64,000 bases of DNA from Vreelandella alkaliphila. Its GTDB lineage: Bacteria; Pseudomonadota; Gammaproteobacteria; Pseudomonadales; Halomonadaceae. The translations under genes and the position numbers were made by a program. The stretch is from assembly GCF_016107625.1 (NCBI RefSeq), contig NZ_JABASV010000005.1, positions 1 to 64,000 on the forward strand, in the 5' to 3' direction. Below the pieces are notes generated by a model. The model was given only the letters and a program-made list of their open reading frames with translations. It was not told the DNA's origin and did no database searches. This document shows positions 44,052 through 52,972 of the stretch, in pieces; the first letter of the stretch is position 1; every line of letters starts with the position of its first letter.

Positions 44052-45131
44052 ATGCAACCCTTTGTTTATAATGGCTTACCATCCCGCGTGGTGTTTGGCC
44101 GAGGAACCCTGTCACGTCTAAGTGAAGAGCTTGCTCATCTCGGCTGTTCACGTGCCTTGGTTCTGGCCACGCCCCAGCAGCACCAGCAGGCCCAGGATGT
44201 CTTGCAGCAGTTGGGTGATAAAGGCGTCGGTGTCTATGCCCAGGCTGCCATGCACACCCCGGTAGATATCACGGATGATGCCATGCGGGTCGTCAAGGAA
44301 CTGGACGTGGATTGCACCATCGCCATTGGCGGTGGCTCTACCATTGGCTTGGGCAAGGCGATAGCGCTGCGCACAAGGTTAGCCCAGATTGCTATTCCCA
44401 CCACCTATGCCGGGTCGGAAATGACGCCGATCCTGGGTGAAACCCGTGACGGTGAGAAAACCACCCAGCGTACCCTAGACGTGCTGCCGGAAACGGTGAT
44501 TTACGACGTTGACCTGACCCTGACGCTGCCAGCTGGTATGTCGGGCACCAGTGGTATTAACGCCATCGCCCATGCGGTGGAAGCGCTTTATGCCCGCGAT
44601 GGCAACCCAGTGATTGCACTGATGGCCGAAGAAGGCATTGCTGCTCTGGCGCGAAGCCTGCCGGTTATCGCCAATGATCTGTCCAACGTCGACGCACGTG
44701 CCGATGCACTTTACGGCGCTTGGCTGTGTGGCGCCTGTTTGGGCTCGGTAGGCATGTCGCTACACCACAAGCTGTGCCATACCCTGGGCGGCTCTTTCAA
44801 TCTTCCCCATGCAGAAACGCACACCATCGTGTTGCCTTATGCGGTGGCCTACAACGCCCCGGCCGCGCCGCAGGCCATGGCGCGTATCTGCCGTGCGTTG
44901 GGCTGCGACGATGCCGCCACTGGTTTGTATGACCTGGGACGTGCCGTCGGGGCGCCAAGCGCGCTCTCTGAACTCGGGTTTAGCGTGGAAGACGTTGAAC
45001 GTGCCACTGAGATTGCTACCCGTAACCCGTACTGGAATCCACGCGACGTGGAAGCGAATGGCATTCGTCGTTTGTTGACCGATGCCCAATCCGGGCGTCG
45101 GCCACAGGCAGATAACGGGGGTGAGCAATGA
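44052..45131 (+). CDS. Maleylacetate reductase (iron-containing alcohol dehydrogenase family)
   Basis: 359 residues from ATG 44052, which has AAGGA seven bases upstream. It starts with FVYNGLPSRVVFGRGTL, characteristic of maleylacetate reductases (MacA, TcpD, GraC). NAD(P) site AIGGGSTIGLGKAIALRT; later SLHHKLCHTLGG and NLPHAETHTIVLPY. The enzyme reduces maleylacetate to 3-oxoadipate with NAD(P)H, the step after hydroxyquinol ring cleavage; a hydroxyquinol-type dioxygenase is encoded three genes downstream. It overlaps the amidohydrolase by four bases. Confidence 0.87.
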   Translation: MQPFVYNGLPSRVVFGRGTLSRLSEELAHLGCSRALVLATPQQHQQAQDVLQQLGDKGVGVYAQAAMHTPVDITDDAMRVVKELDVDCTIAIGGGSTIGLGKAIALRTRLAQIAIPTTYAGSEMTPILGETRDGEKTTQRTLDVLPETVIYDVDLTLTLPAGMSGTSGINAIAHAVEALYARDGNPVIALMAEEGIAALARSLPVIANDLSNVDARADALYGAWLCGACLGSVGMSLHHKLCHTLGGSFNLPHAETHTIVLPYAVAYNAPAAPQAMARICRALGCDDAATGLYDLGRAVGAPSALSELGFSVEDVERATEIATRNPYWNPRDVEANGIRRLLTDAQSGRRPQADNGGEQ

Positions 45132-46510
45132 AAACCCTGTTGATCAACGCCAGCATTGTCACCATGGACCCGCAGTTAGGCGAACTCAGCGACGGCCAGG
45201 TGCTGATTGAGGGCGAGCGCATTGCTGCCGTGGGTCATGATCTGACGGCTGACCCCAGAACCCAGGACGCCGAGGTCATTGACTGTGGCGGCGGTATCCT
45301 GATTCCCGGCCTGGTGAATGCCCACATGCACACCTGGCAGACCGGTCTGCGCGGCGTAGCTGCCAACTGGACGCTGCTGGAATATTTTCGTCACGTGCAC
45401 CGCGGGCTGGCGGCCCTGTTCACGCCGGACGATATCTACATTGCGACCCGCATGGGCGCCATCAACCAGCTTAATTGCGGCACCACCACTCTGGGTGACT
45501 GGTGCCATAACAATCCGACCCCTGAGCATACCGATGCCGCTGTGCGCGGGTTGAAGGAATCCGGTATTCGGGCGCTGTTCATGCACGGCTCGCCCAAGCC
45601 GGACCCCAAGCCCGGTCAACCGCACTTTAGTGAAATTCCCCACCCGCGCCATGAAATAGAGCGTCTGCTTGGCGGGGAGCTGTCTAATCCTGATGGCCTG
45701 GTCACTTTGGGGATGGCGATTCTGGGGCCGCATTACTCCACCCTGGATGTCACTCTGCAGGACTTTTCCCTGGCCAAAGAGTTTGGCTTGGTGGCATCCA
45801 TGCATCAGGGCGGTGGCGAAGCCGTGTCGCCCGGCGCCTGGGACGAAGTGGAAGCTCGTGGTCTGCTGGGGTCGGATATCAACATTGTGCATGGCCAGAG
45901 CCTGGATGATGGCCAGATGGCTAGGTTCTGCGCCAGCGGCGTGACCTTTTCAGTAGCACCGGAAAACGAGATGACCCAGGGGCATGGCTTTCCGGTGACT
46001 GGACTGGTGCGCCAGCACGGCGGCGTAGTCTCATTGGGGGTAGATCTTGAGTCCGTGCTTTCCGGCGATATGTTCAGCGTAGCCCGAGCCGCTCTAGGGA
46101 TGCAGCGCGCCCTGGATAACGATGCCTCTCGCCGAGAGCTGGGCAAGATCCCCGATACTTCGACCATTACCACTCGGGAAGCGCTGGGCTGGATCACCCT
46201 GGATGGAGCAAAAGCCCTGGGGCTTGATGACCGCATTGGCAGCCTGACCCCAGGCAAACAGGCTGACTTGGTGCTGTTGGATAGCAACCAGCTCAATATG
46301 CAGCCAGTTAACGATCCCGTTTCTACGGTCGTTATGCAAACAAGCCTTGCCAACGTCGACAGTGTCATGGTGGCCGGGCAGTTCAAAAAACGTGGCGGTC
46401 GTCTGTTGATGAATATCCAACCGGGTATTGCCGAGCTTGCCGCTTCAGGCCATCGCATTCACGCCGAGCTGCTGGAGCGTGAAGCTCAATCCACACAGGA
46501 GGCACATTAA
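45128..46510 (+). CDS. Amidohydrolase-superfamily deaminase/hydrolase (TrzN/AtzA/SsnA-like)
   Basis: 460 residues, cytoplasmic. A beta-sandwich N-terminal part, then a TIM barrel with the metal motif HMH (His66, His68 in NAHMHTW), a later His in SMHQGGG, another in VHGQSL and an Asp in LGVDLES, then the C-terminal sandwich (GSLTPGKQADLVLLD). Relatives hydrolyse C-N or C-Cl bonds on N-heterocycles (chlorohydrolases, guanine and cytosine deaminases). Here it lies between maleylacetate reductase and a dehydrogenase in a hydroxyquinol operon. It probably removes an amino or ring nitrogen from the imported compound, but the substrate cannot be named from sequence. Confidence 0.8.
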   Translation: MKTLLINASIVTMDPQLGELSDGQVLIEGERIAAVGHDLTADPRTQDAEVIDCGGGILIPGLVNAHMHTWQTGLRGVAANWTLLEYFRHVHRGLAALFTPDDIYIATRMGAINQLNCGTTTLGDWCHNNPTPEHTDAAVRGLKESGIRALFMHGSPKPDPKPGQPHFSEIPHPRHEIERLLGGELSNPDGLVTLGMAILGPHYSTLDVTLQDFSLAKEFGLVASMHQGGGEAVSPGAWDEVEARGLLGSDINIVHGQSLDDGQMARFCASGVTFSVAPENEMTQGHGFPVTGLVRQHGGVVSLGVDLESVLSGDMFSVARAALGMQRALDNDASRRELGKIPDTSTITTREALGWITLDGAKALGLDDRIGSLTPGKQADLVLLDSNQLNMQPVNDPVSTVVMQTSLANVDSVMVAGQFKKRGGRLLMNIQPGIAELAASGHRIHAELLEREAQSTQEAH

Positions 46511-47431
46511 ATGTCCCATTCATCCTCCAAGGTCGCTTGGGTTGGCCTGGGCAAGCTGGGCTTGCCGATGGCCGCCCGGATTATTCAGGCAGGGACGGCC
46601 GTTCAAGGCTTTGATCTTTCAGCGCAGCGTCTGGCGCTCGCCGAAGACATAGGCATTACCCCGCATCAATCGCTTACCAGCGCCGTGGCGGACTGTGATC
46701 TGGTGTTTGTCTCGATTCCTGATGACCGCGCCTTGATCAGCCTGTGCCTTGAACCCAGCGATCTGGTCCGCCATATGGCACCCGGTAGCATCCTGATCGA
46801 AACCAGCACGGTCAGTGTGGAAGCCTCAGCGCGGGTAGCTGAAGCAGCCAAAGCCCAAGGCATTGCCTATCTGCGCAGCCCGGTGTCAGGCAACCCGGTG
46901 GCAGCAGAGGCTGGCACGCTGTCGGCGATGGTGTCTGGCCCACGCGATGCATTGGAAACGGCGAAACCGGTGTTTGACGCCTTTACCAAGGCGCAGTATT
47001 GGCTAGGCGATGAAGAGCAGGCTCGGGTCGCCAAGCTGGCTATCAACCTGATGATTGCGGTGAGTGCCGGCATGCTGAGCGAAGCCTTGACGCTGGCGCG
47101 TAAAGGCAACATTGAATGGGACGCCATGTTGGAGCTGATTTCTGACAGCGCAGTGGGCTCCCCCATGGTGAAGTACAAGGTGCCGCCGCTTTCACAGCGC
47201 GATTTCACCTCGACGTTTTCCGCCGCCCAGATGGCCAAGGATCTTGACCTGATCCTGAACTGTGCCCATGGCTCCGGGGTGTCGACGCCGCTGGCCGCGC
47301 AAATGCGTGAAGCCTATACCGCGCTGATCGCCACCGGGCATGGCGATGATGACTATATCGCTACCGTACATCACACCGAACGCCTTTCCGGGCTGGGTGA
47401 GCCAACGCCTGCACAGCAGGGAGGGCAGTAA
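46511..47431 (+). CDS. NAD(P)-dependent 3-hydroxyisobutyrate dehydrogenase-family oxidoreductase
   Basis: 306 residues. Rossmann motif VAWVGLGKLGLPMA at the N-terminus, the substrate loop SPVSGNPVAAEAGTL near 120, and the catalytic Lys in RVAKLAINLMIAVSAGMLSEA near 175. This family oxidises beta-hydroxy acids or reduces aldehydes. AGGAGG lies eight bases before the ATG; one base separates it from the next gene. Probably oxidises a hydroxylated intermediate of the same pathway. It is the least specific clue in the operon. Confidence 0.85.
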   Translation: MSHSSSKVAWVGLGKLGLPMAARIIQAGTAVQGFDLSAQRLALAEDIGITPHQSLTSAVADCDLVFVSIPDDRALISLCLEPSDLVRHMAPGSILIETSTVSVEASARVAEAAKAQGIAYLRSPVSGNPVAAEAGTLSAMVSGPRDALETAKPVFDAFTKAQYWLGDEEQARVAKLAINLMIAVSAGMLSEALTLARKGNIEWDAMLELISDSAVGSPMVKYKVPPLSQRDFTSTFSAAQMAKDLDLILNCAHGSGVSTPLAAQMREAYTALIATGHGDDDYIATVHHTERLSGLGEPTPAQQGGQ

Positions 47432-47432
47432 G

Positions 47433-48296
47433 ATGCGTAACCTGACCACCGACAATATTACCCAGGCAGTGATTAATGAATTTTCAAGCTGTGAGGACGA
47501 ACGGCTCAAAACCTTGCTCAATGGCTTGGTAAAACATCTGCATGCGTATTTGCGCGAGGTGAAGCCCACCGAGAAAGAGTGGACCCAGGCAATTGAGTTT
47601 CTCACCCGTGCAGGACAAATGTGCGATGACGAACGCCAGGAATTCATTCTGCTGTCTGACACCCTCGGCGTGACGATGCTGGTGGATGCCATTAACCACG
47701 CATCAAGCGACCCCAAAATTACCGAAAGCACCGTGCTGGGGCCTTTCTACGTGGCAGATCCTCCCCAGGCGAGCCAAGGCGACGCCATTAACTGGGGCGT
47801 TGAAGGGGAGCCCTTATTTGTCGAGGGCTATGTCCACGATGACCAGGGCAAGCCGCTGGCGAATGTCACCATTGATGTCTGGCAGTCGGATAGTGAAGGC
47901 TTTTATGACGTCCAGAAGCCTGAGCTTGAAAGCGCCTCGTTACGCGCGCGCTTTCACACCGACGACCAGGGGCGTTATGCCTTCTGGACGGTCACGCCTT
48001 CACCCTATCCGATTCCGACCGATGGGCCGGTCGGCAAAATGCTCGAAATCACGGGGCGTCATCCTTATCGCCCGGCCCATGTGCATTTCATGTTGATGGC
48101 GCCGGGGTACGAAACCTTGGTCACGCAAATCTTCGCTGAGAATGATCCCTACCTCGATTCGGATGCGGTCTTTGGCGTGAAAGATTCACTGGTCAAAGAG
48201 TTTGCGCAGCAGCCAGCGGGTCAGGGGCCCGATGGTCGGCAGATGGAAACCCCTTACCGCTACTTTCATTACAACTTCGGCTTAAAGACGGCCTGA
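47433..48296 (+). CDS. Intradiol ring-cleavage dioxygenase, probable hydroxyquinol 1,2-dioxygenase
   Basis: 287 residues, the length of hydroxyquinol and catechol 1,2-dioxygenases. N-terminal dimerisation domain (about 1-100), then the catalytic sandwich. The Fe(III) ligands can be assigned: Tyr158 (EGFYDV), Tyr192 (SPYPIP), His216 and His218 (RPAHVHF); the spacing resembles that of characterised hydroxyquinol dioxygenases. The product would be maleylacetate, used by the reductase at 44052. Presence of that reductase, and absence of muconate cycloisomerase, favours hydroxyquinol over catechol. GGAGGG lies upstream of the start. Confidence 0.87.
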   Translation: MRNLTTDNITQAVINEFSSCEDERLKTLLNGLVKHLHAYLREVKPTEKEWTQAIEFLTRAGQMCDDERQEFILLSDTLGVTMLVDAINHASSDPKITESTVLGPFYVADPPQASQGDAINWGVEGEPLFVEGYVHDDQGKPLANVTIDVWQSDSEGFYDVQKPELESASLRARFHTDDQGRYAFWTVTPSPYPIPTDGPVGKMLEITGRHPYRPAHVHFMLMAPGYETLVTQIFAENDPYLDSDAVFGVKDSLVKEFAQQPAGQGPDGRQMETPYRYFHYNFGLKTA

Positions 48297-48352
48297 GCTT
48301 ACCCTGAACGCCCGGCTCGAACTGAGCTGGTTAAACCGAAAGAGGAAATGAC

Positions 48353-48943
48353 ATGACAACGATTGATCAAAAAGCTATCGCAACACTGTTTACTGAAGCA
48401 CGTACTCACAACGTTTGGCAGGACCGTGAGGTAAGTGAAGACACCCTGCGTGAACTGTATAACTTGATGCACTTTGGCCCTACGTCGATGAACTGTCAGC
48501 CGTCGCGGATTATTTTCCTGACCACTGACGAAGCCAAGGAGCGCTTGAAGCCAGCGCTGCTGCCGGGCAACCAGGAGAAGACCATGAAAGCCCCAGTGGT
48601 GGCTGTGATTGGTTTTGATACCGAGTTTTATGAGCATTTGCCGCGCATGTTTGCCCACAACAAAGATGCTAAATCACTGTTCGAAGGCAAATCGGACTTC
48701 ATTCACTCCACCGCCTTCCGCAACAGCTCGATTCAGGGTGGCTATCTGATCATGGCTGCTCGCGCACTCGGCCTGGATGCTGGCCCGATGTCCGGCTTCA
48801 ACAACGCGGCTGTGGATGAAGAGTTCTTCCCGGACGGCAAAGTGAAGAGCAACTTCCTATGTAACTTAGGCTATGGCGATGCCAGCGCATTGTTCCCCCG
48901 TGGTGATCGCTTCTCCTTCGATGAAGTGTGCCAGGTGCTATAA
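48353..48943 (+). CDS. RutE/HadB (TcpB)-family FMN-dependent nitroreductase
   Basis: 196 residues, single nitroreductase domain close to RutE: TLFTEARTHNVWQDREVS, FGPTSMNCQPSRI, AFRNSSIQGGYLIMAARALG, then DAGPMSGF. RutE is a malonic semialdehyde reductase in pyrimidine breakdown, but the same family contains HadB and TcpB, encoded beside hydroxyquinol dioxygenase and maleylacetate reductase in trichlorophenol degraders, where TcpB is thought to reduce quinone intermediates. In this operon the quinone reductase role seems more likely. It is the last gene before a strong terminator. Confidence 0.83.
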   Translation: MTTIDQKAIATLFTEARTHNVWQDREVSEDTLRELYNLMHFGPTSMNCQPSRIIFLTTDEAKERLKPALLPGNQEKTMKAPVVAVIGFDTEFYEHLPRMFAHNKDAKSLFEGKSDFIHSTAFRNSSIQGGYLIMAARALGLDAGPMSGFNNAAVDEEFFPDGKVKSNFLCNLGYGDASALFPRGDRFSFDEVCQVL

Positions 48944-49017
48944 CAAGTACGATAGCAGGTACTTTAAACCCGACAGATAAAGCATCTGGGCAGTTTGTAG
49001 GGGTAAATTACCCGAGC

Positions 49018-49050
49018 AAAAGGGGCTGTGCATGTCATGGCCCCTTTTTT
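49018..49050 (+). terminator. Strong terminator at the end of the hydroxyquinol operon
   Basis: AAAAGGGGC paired with GCCCCTTTT across a 13-base loop, ending in a T-run. It lies 75 bases after the nitroreductase stop and closes the transcription unit that begins at 39359. Confidence 0.9.
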
Positions 49051-49096
49051 CATCTGCGAATAGCCGTTTGCTGCTCGAAGACTGATGAGGTGTGTC

Positions 49097-49834
49097 ATGG
49101 GTGTTGATTGGGTTTTTGTTATTTTGATGGTGGTCGCCGTGCTGCTGACAGGTATTTCCAAGTCAGGCTTTGCCGGTGGTGTGGGGGTGGTTGCCGTGCC
49201 GTTAATCTCGCTAAAAGCGAGCCCAACATTTGCGGTGGCAGTGATGCTACCGCTGCTAATAGTGATGGATATCTTTAGCCTAAAAGCGTGGTGGCGACAG
49301 CGGGTTGATCGTTTATTGTGGCTGATGTTTCCACCTGCGATATTAGGTGTTGGAGTAGGTTATTTAACCTATGGCTGGTTTGATGAAGCGCTCCTGAAAC
49401 TCGTGCTGGGGATTTTCTCAGTGCTGTTTGGTCTATGGGGGCTATTCAAGCCGCTACGTGGCAAGTTGATGCCTAGCTGGGTTGGACGACTGTGTGGTGG
49501 GATAGCAGGGTTTACCAGCTTTATTGCCCATGCGGGCGGCCCGCCGCTGAATTTTTACTTGTTGCAATGCCAGCTGACGAAACAGCAATTTCTAGGCACA
49601 GCCGTTGTCTTTCTGGCGATTACCAATCTGGTAAAACTGGTTCCCTATACTCTGCTTGGCTTGGTAAATATCGATAACCTGACGATAGCGCTATTACTGA
49701 TGCCAGTGGCTTGGTTGGGGGTCAGGTTAGGGTTGATGATTCAGAAACGTATTGATGGTGAAGTGTTTTTCCGTGTCATTCTTTGTCTACTGATCTTACT
49801 GGGCATCCGGTTAATCATGAATGGTATCAACTGA
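49097..49834 (+). CDS. TauE/SafE-family sulfite/anion exporter-like membrane protein
   Basis: 245 residues from ATG 49097, chosen over ATG 49085 because GAGGTG lies six bases before it. About eight membrane helices in two similar halves: ISKSGFAGGVGVVAVPLIS in the first, and AGFTSFIAHAGGPPLNFYLL in the second, both family hallmarks. Members export sulfite, sulfoacetate or other organic anions. It follows the hydroxyquinol operon after a terminator and precedes its presumed regulator by 89 bases, so it may move an acidic intermediate. The substrate is unknown. Confidence 0.83.
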   Translation: MGVDWVFVILMVVAVLLTGISKSGFAGGVGVVAVPLISLKASPTFAVAVMLPLLIVMDIFSLKAWWRQRVDRLLWLMFPPAILGVGVGYLTYGWFDEALLKLVLGIFSVLFGLWGLFKPLRGKLMPSWVGRLCGGIAGFTSFIAHAGGPPLNFYLLQCQLTKQQFLGTAVVFLAITNLVKLVPYTLLGLVNIDNLTIALLLMPVAWLGVRLGLMIQKRIDGEVFFRVILCLLILLGIRLIMNGIN

Positions 49835-49923
49835 CGTTTGAATGCTTTAAACAACGGCTGATCGTTAAAAGCACTTATCACTACTTTGTTAGTCTTATGG
49901 CTTTACCATGCTTGGGGGTTGTC

Positions 49924-51705
49924 ATGAGAGACGGTCTTGCTGAGATAAATGAGGCTAATCCAGAGGGGCCTTACGATAAGCTGTCGCAAATGCCCTCCTC
50001 GAAAATTTCTAATACAGAGTTCGCTCGCTTTATCGACTTCATTGAAAAATTTGAAGATGAAACTGAAGGCACGCTCTCCATGGCGCTCGGCTATCGCGAA
50101 ATGCGTATGTTGTTGCACGTCATGCGCAACCATCTTGCAGGTCGATTAACCACCCCAACGTCGCTGGCCGATGCGTCTGGGTTGACTTATGGGACGGCAA
50201 AGCGCGGTATTAACAGCATTATGCAGCGAGGTCTTCTTATCTCACGCCCACGAACCAAGTCGGGTAAAACAGTTTCGCTGCATCCTTCTTCTCAAATGAT
50301 TCAGGAGTGGGAAAGCTACGCTGAGCGAATTAAAGGGCTCCTCGGCCCATTGTTCGGAATCGACCCCTCATCGGAAACGGCCAGTAAGATCTTCTTAGGG
50401 GCGTCGTCTTCAGAGCGGGTGATATCAACACCAGCAGTCCTGTCTGCACGGCTTGAACTGAAGGGCGGGTTACGCGTGTTAGCCCACGCTGACCCCACGT
50501 TTATGGCCATGCACAATCTTAAGCGTCAGTTAGAGTCAATCTTTGGCCTAGAAATTCGCAACAAAGCACGGTCAATCGATAATCTGCTAGATGAGATCCT
50601 CGATAATGCCCGTTTGGCGAAGTCGCGCTATGACGTCGTGGCCTGTGACCTGCCCTGGTTTGGTGAATTAGCGGCAAGAGGGATTCTCATGCCTCTCGAT
50701 ACGCTAATTAAACGCGATAATTACGATCTTTCTGATTTCCACCCCATGGCGATTCAGAGCTCAGGGTATACGGGTAGCCAGTACGGTATCCCTGTTCAAA
50801 CCACACCGGAATTACTTTGTTATCGTCAGGATGTTTTCGAGACAGCGCAGTTAACGCCGCCCACCACCACAGAAGCACTGGTTAAAGTCGCTAGGCAGTT
50901 ACATGACCCAGCCAAAGGGCGTTATGGCATTGCCTGGAATGCGGCAAGAGGCACGCCCCTTGGTCATACGTTTAGTTTTTTAATGGCAAAGTTCGGTCAG
51001 CCGCTGCTTAACCTCCCCAACGGCAAGGGCGGTTATGACTTTCAGCAAGCCGCGGGCGAGCAATTGCGCCCAATGTTTCAGTCAGATGCTGCTTATAGGG
51101 CCTGTGAATATATGCTGGATATTTTGAAATATTCACCGCCGAACATTCTTAGTATGTCCTGGTACGAACGTGCTCAGTCGTACGCATCGGGCGAGGCCTG
51201 TATGGCCTACTGTTATACGTTACTCGCCCCGTTGTTTGAGTTAGATCGACACTCTCCTGCATATGGCAATACTGGCTATCTGCCCCATCCGGTTGGAAAT
51301 CATGGTCGCGCCATTACGCCGATTGGTGGTTATGCCCTCGCTATTCCCTCGAACTTAGCACCAGAGCGTGTTGAGGCGGTATGGACAGCGCTAAGACACC
51401 TGACATCAGCCAATATGTCCAAGCTTTATATCATGAACGGTAGCTTGGTAACGCCTCGTTTCAGTGTTAGTCAGGACCCTGAAGTGTCGGCATTATCGCC
51501 GCTGATTAAGATTGTCGATGATATGGCAAAGAAGGATATTTTACAGGCATGGCCACGCCCGCCCGTGCCTGGGGTAACGGAGGTCATCAGCATTGCGGGA
51601 AACGAGATATTTGAAGTACTGGATGGACGGCGCTCTATCAAGAAAGCACTCTCTATTGCTCAAGAGCGTGCCGATAAGGTGATGCGCGAAAAGGGGCATT
51701 ATTGA
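49924..51705 (+). CDS. Winged-helix regulator fused to an ABC-type solute-binding domain
   Basis: 593 residues from ATG 49924 (GGGGG five to nine bases upstream; the frame is open 47 codons further). No signal peptide and no membrane helix, so it is cytosolic. A MarR-like winged helix is visible at about 55-130 (TPTSLADASGLTYGTAKRGI, then NSIMQRGLLIS and a basic wing RPRTKSGKT). From about 185 to 565 there is a family 1 extracellular solute-binding protein fold: LRVLAHADPTF, DVVACDLPWFGELAARGILM, YGIPVQTTPELLCYRQDVFE, GIAWNAARGTPLG. Binding-protein folds are common as sensors, but the large family 1 fold fused to a DNA-binding domain is unusual. It probably senses the substrate of the adjacent operon inside the cell. 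Confidence 0.82.
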   Translation: MRDGLAEINEANPEGPYDKLSQMPSSKISNTEFARFIDFIEKFEDETEGTLSMALGYREMRMLLHVMRNHLAGRLTTPTSLADASGLTYGTAKRGINSIMQRGLLISRPRTKSGKTVSLHPSSQMIQEWESYAERIKGLLGPLFGIDPSSETASKIFLGASSSERVISTPAVLSARLELKGGLRVLAHADPTFMAMHNLKRQLESIFGLEIRNKARSIDNLLDEILDNARLAKSRYDVVACDLPWFGELAARGILMPLDTLIKRDNYDLSDFHPMAIQSSGYTGSQYGIPVQTTPELLCYRQDVFETAQLTPPTTTEALVKVARQLHDPAKGRYGIAWNAARGTPLGHTFSFLMAKFGQPLLNLPNGKGGYDFQQAAGEQLRPMFQSDAAYRACEYMLDILKYSPPNILSMSWYERAQSYASGEACMAYCYTLLAPLFELDRHSPAYGNTGYLPHPVGNHGRAITPIGGYALAIPSNLAPERVEAVWTALRHLTSANMSKLYIMNGSLVTPRFSVSQDPEVSALSPLIKIVDDMAKKDILQAWPRPPVPGVTEVISIAGNEIFEVLDGRRSIKKALSIAQERADKVMREKGHY

Positions 51706-51796
51706 GGCCGACCACGGACACTCACGGATCACACGGACGAAAACCACAAAGATAAAAAAGCACTCCCGAAGGGGGGAGCCCGTTGTGAGGTAACTA

Positions 51797-51825
51797 GCCC
51801 CATGTCTGAATCGCAGGCATGGGGC
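51797..51825. terminator. Hairpin between the regulator and the convergent SDR gene
   Basis: GCCCCATG-TCTG paired with CAGG-CATGGGGC, 12 base pairs including one G-T pair, with a 5-base loop, between convergent stop codons. No T-run. Confidence 0.5.
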
Positions 51826-51835
51826 GGAGACTGAC

Positions 51836-52639
51836 TTACTGCATGATCATGCCACCATCAATCATCAGCAACTGACCGGTCATGTAATCAGATTCAGCGC
51901 TGGCCAGGAAAGAGGCGGTGCCGACCACATCTTCCGGGTAGGAGTAGCGCTTCATTAGGATCATTTTCTCAGCAAGTTCGTCCATCGACTGGCCCTGCTT
52001 ATCGAATTTTCCGATACTGACCAAGTCTTTATCAAGCTGCTCCCACAGTTCAGTGCGCACGACGCCAGGGCCATAACCATTGACCGTAATATTGTGGTCG
52101 ACCAGTGCCTTGGCACCGCCGTTAATCATGGCCAGCACAGCATGTTTGCTGCATGAGTAGGGCACAACGTCGTCAAAGGCTTGGCGAGACAGAATTGAGC
52201 CAACGTTAATAATTTTATAAGGACCGTTTTCTTTGCCCTGGTCAATCATCTGCTTGGCGGCTTCCTGCATGCCAAGTAAGCAGCCCAGCGCGTTAACATC
52301 CATTATCTGATGCCAGTTTTCCTCAGTGATATCAAGGAACATCAATGGCTTGTTGATGCCCGCGTTGTTGACCATGACATTCAGGCTGCCAAAGGCAGCA
52401 ACGGTGGCTTTTACGGCGGCCTGTACTTCAGCGCGGTCGGTAACGTTAAGTTTGACTGCAATAGCATCGCCGCCGTTTGCTTTGATACGTGCCGCGACTT
52501 CTTCGCACCCTTCAATATTGATATCTGCTACGCAAACCTTTGCCCCTTGGGCAGCATAGTGTTCGGCTACGGCAGCGCCCATGCCGCGAGCTGCGCCTGT
52601 AATGAGGCAGTTTTTACCTTTGAGTCGAGTGTTGTCCAT
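51836..52639 (-). CDS. SDR-family NAD(P)-dependent oxidoreductase
   Basis: 267 residues from ATG 52639, with AAGG upstream; the open frame adds 15 unlikely residues. Classical short-chain dehydrogenase: cofactor motif TGAARGMG (about 13-20), NNAG (about 90), catalytic Ser in NVGSILS, Tyr and Lys in YSCSKHA, and the C-terminal MTGQLLMIDGG. An acidic Asp (CVADINIEG) after the second strand suggests NAD+. Closest in look to acetoin/sorbitol dehydrogenases. It lies between two regulators of the hydroxyquinol region, so it may oxidise an alcohol or polyol form of the imported compound. Confidence 0.85.
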   Translation of the reverse strand: MDNTRLKGKNCLITGAARGMGAAVAEHYAAQGAKVCVADINIEGCEEVAARIKANGGDAIAVKLNVTDRAEVQAAVKATVAAFGSLNVMVNNAGINKPLMFLDITEENWHQIMDVNALGCLLGMQEAAKQMIDQGKENGPYKIINVGSILSRQAFDDVVPYSCSKHAVLAMINGGAKALVDHNITVNGYGPGVVRTELWEQLDKDLVSIGKFDKQGQSMDELAEKMILMKRYSYPEDVVGTASFLASAESDYMTGQLLMIDGGMIMQ

Positions 52640-52972
52640 GAGGTTACCTTGTAAGTTTTGTTGTGGGCCACTCCACGCCACCACAGTAAATAGCCTTTGT
52701 TGTTAAGCGTAGGGAGTCTGCGTTAACAAGGACATCCGTCGTTTACTCATCACTGCGAATGACAGATTTTGTTTCCTTGTGTTGGCATATTCTCGGCAGG
52801 TCATACGGGCAATGACAGGTTGGCCTGTCGCTAATATGACCAGATTGGACGTTTCTACAGGAACGCAAGCGCTATTAGGCGGTAGCCAATAGACAAGTCC
52901 GCCCAGACTCCCGTAGGAGTAGAGGACTCGTCGTTTGAGCATAGCTTGAACAAACTCAATAATTTAAAGGGG
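52640..52972. other. Intergenic region upstream of the SDR gene
   Basis: 333 bases with no credible gene. It separates two minus-strand genes and should hold the SDR promoter. I found no good palindrome matching the operator proposed for the neighbouring IclR regulator. Confidence 0.5.

Noticed and set aside
45176..46458. Two long frames antisense to the amidohydrolase
   Set aside because: Shadows of a gene with clear metal-binding motifs; no ribosome sites.
52703..52942. 79-codon minus-strand frame between the SDR and IclR genes
   Set aside because: No ribosome site, no recognisable domain, and in the place where the SDR promoter is expected.
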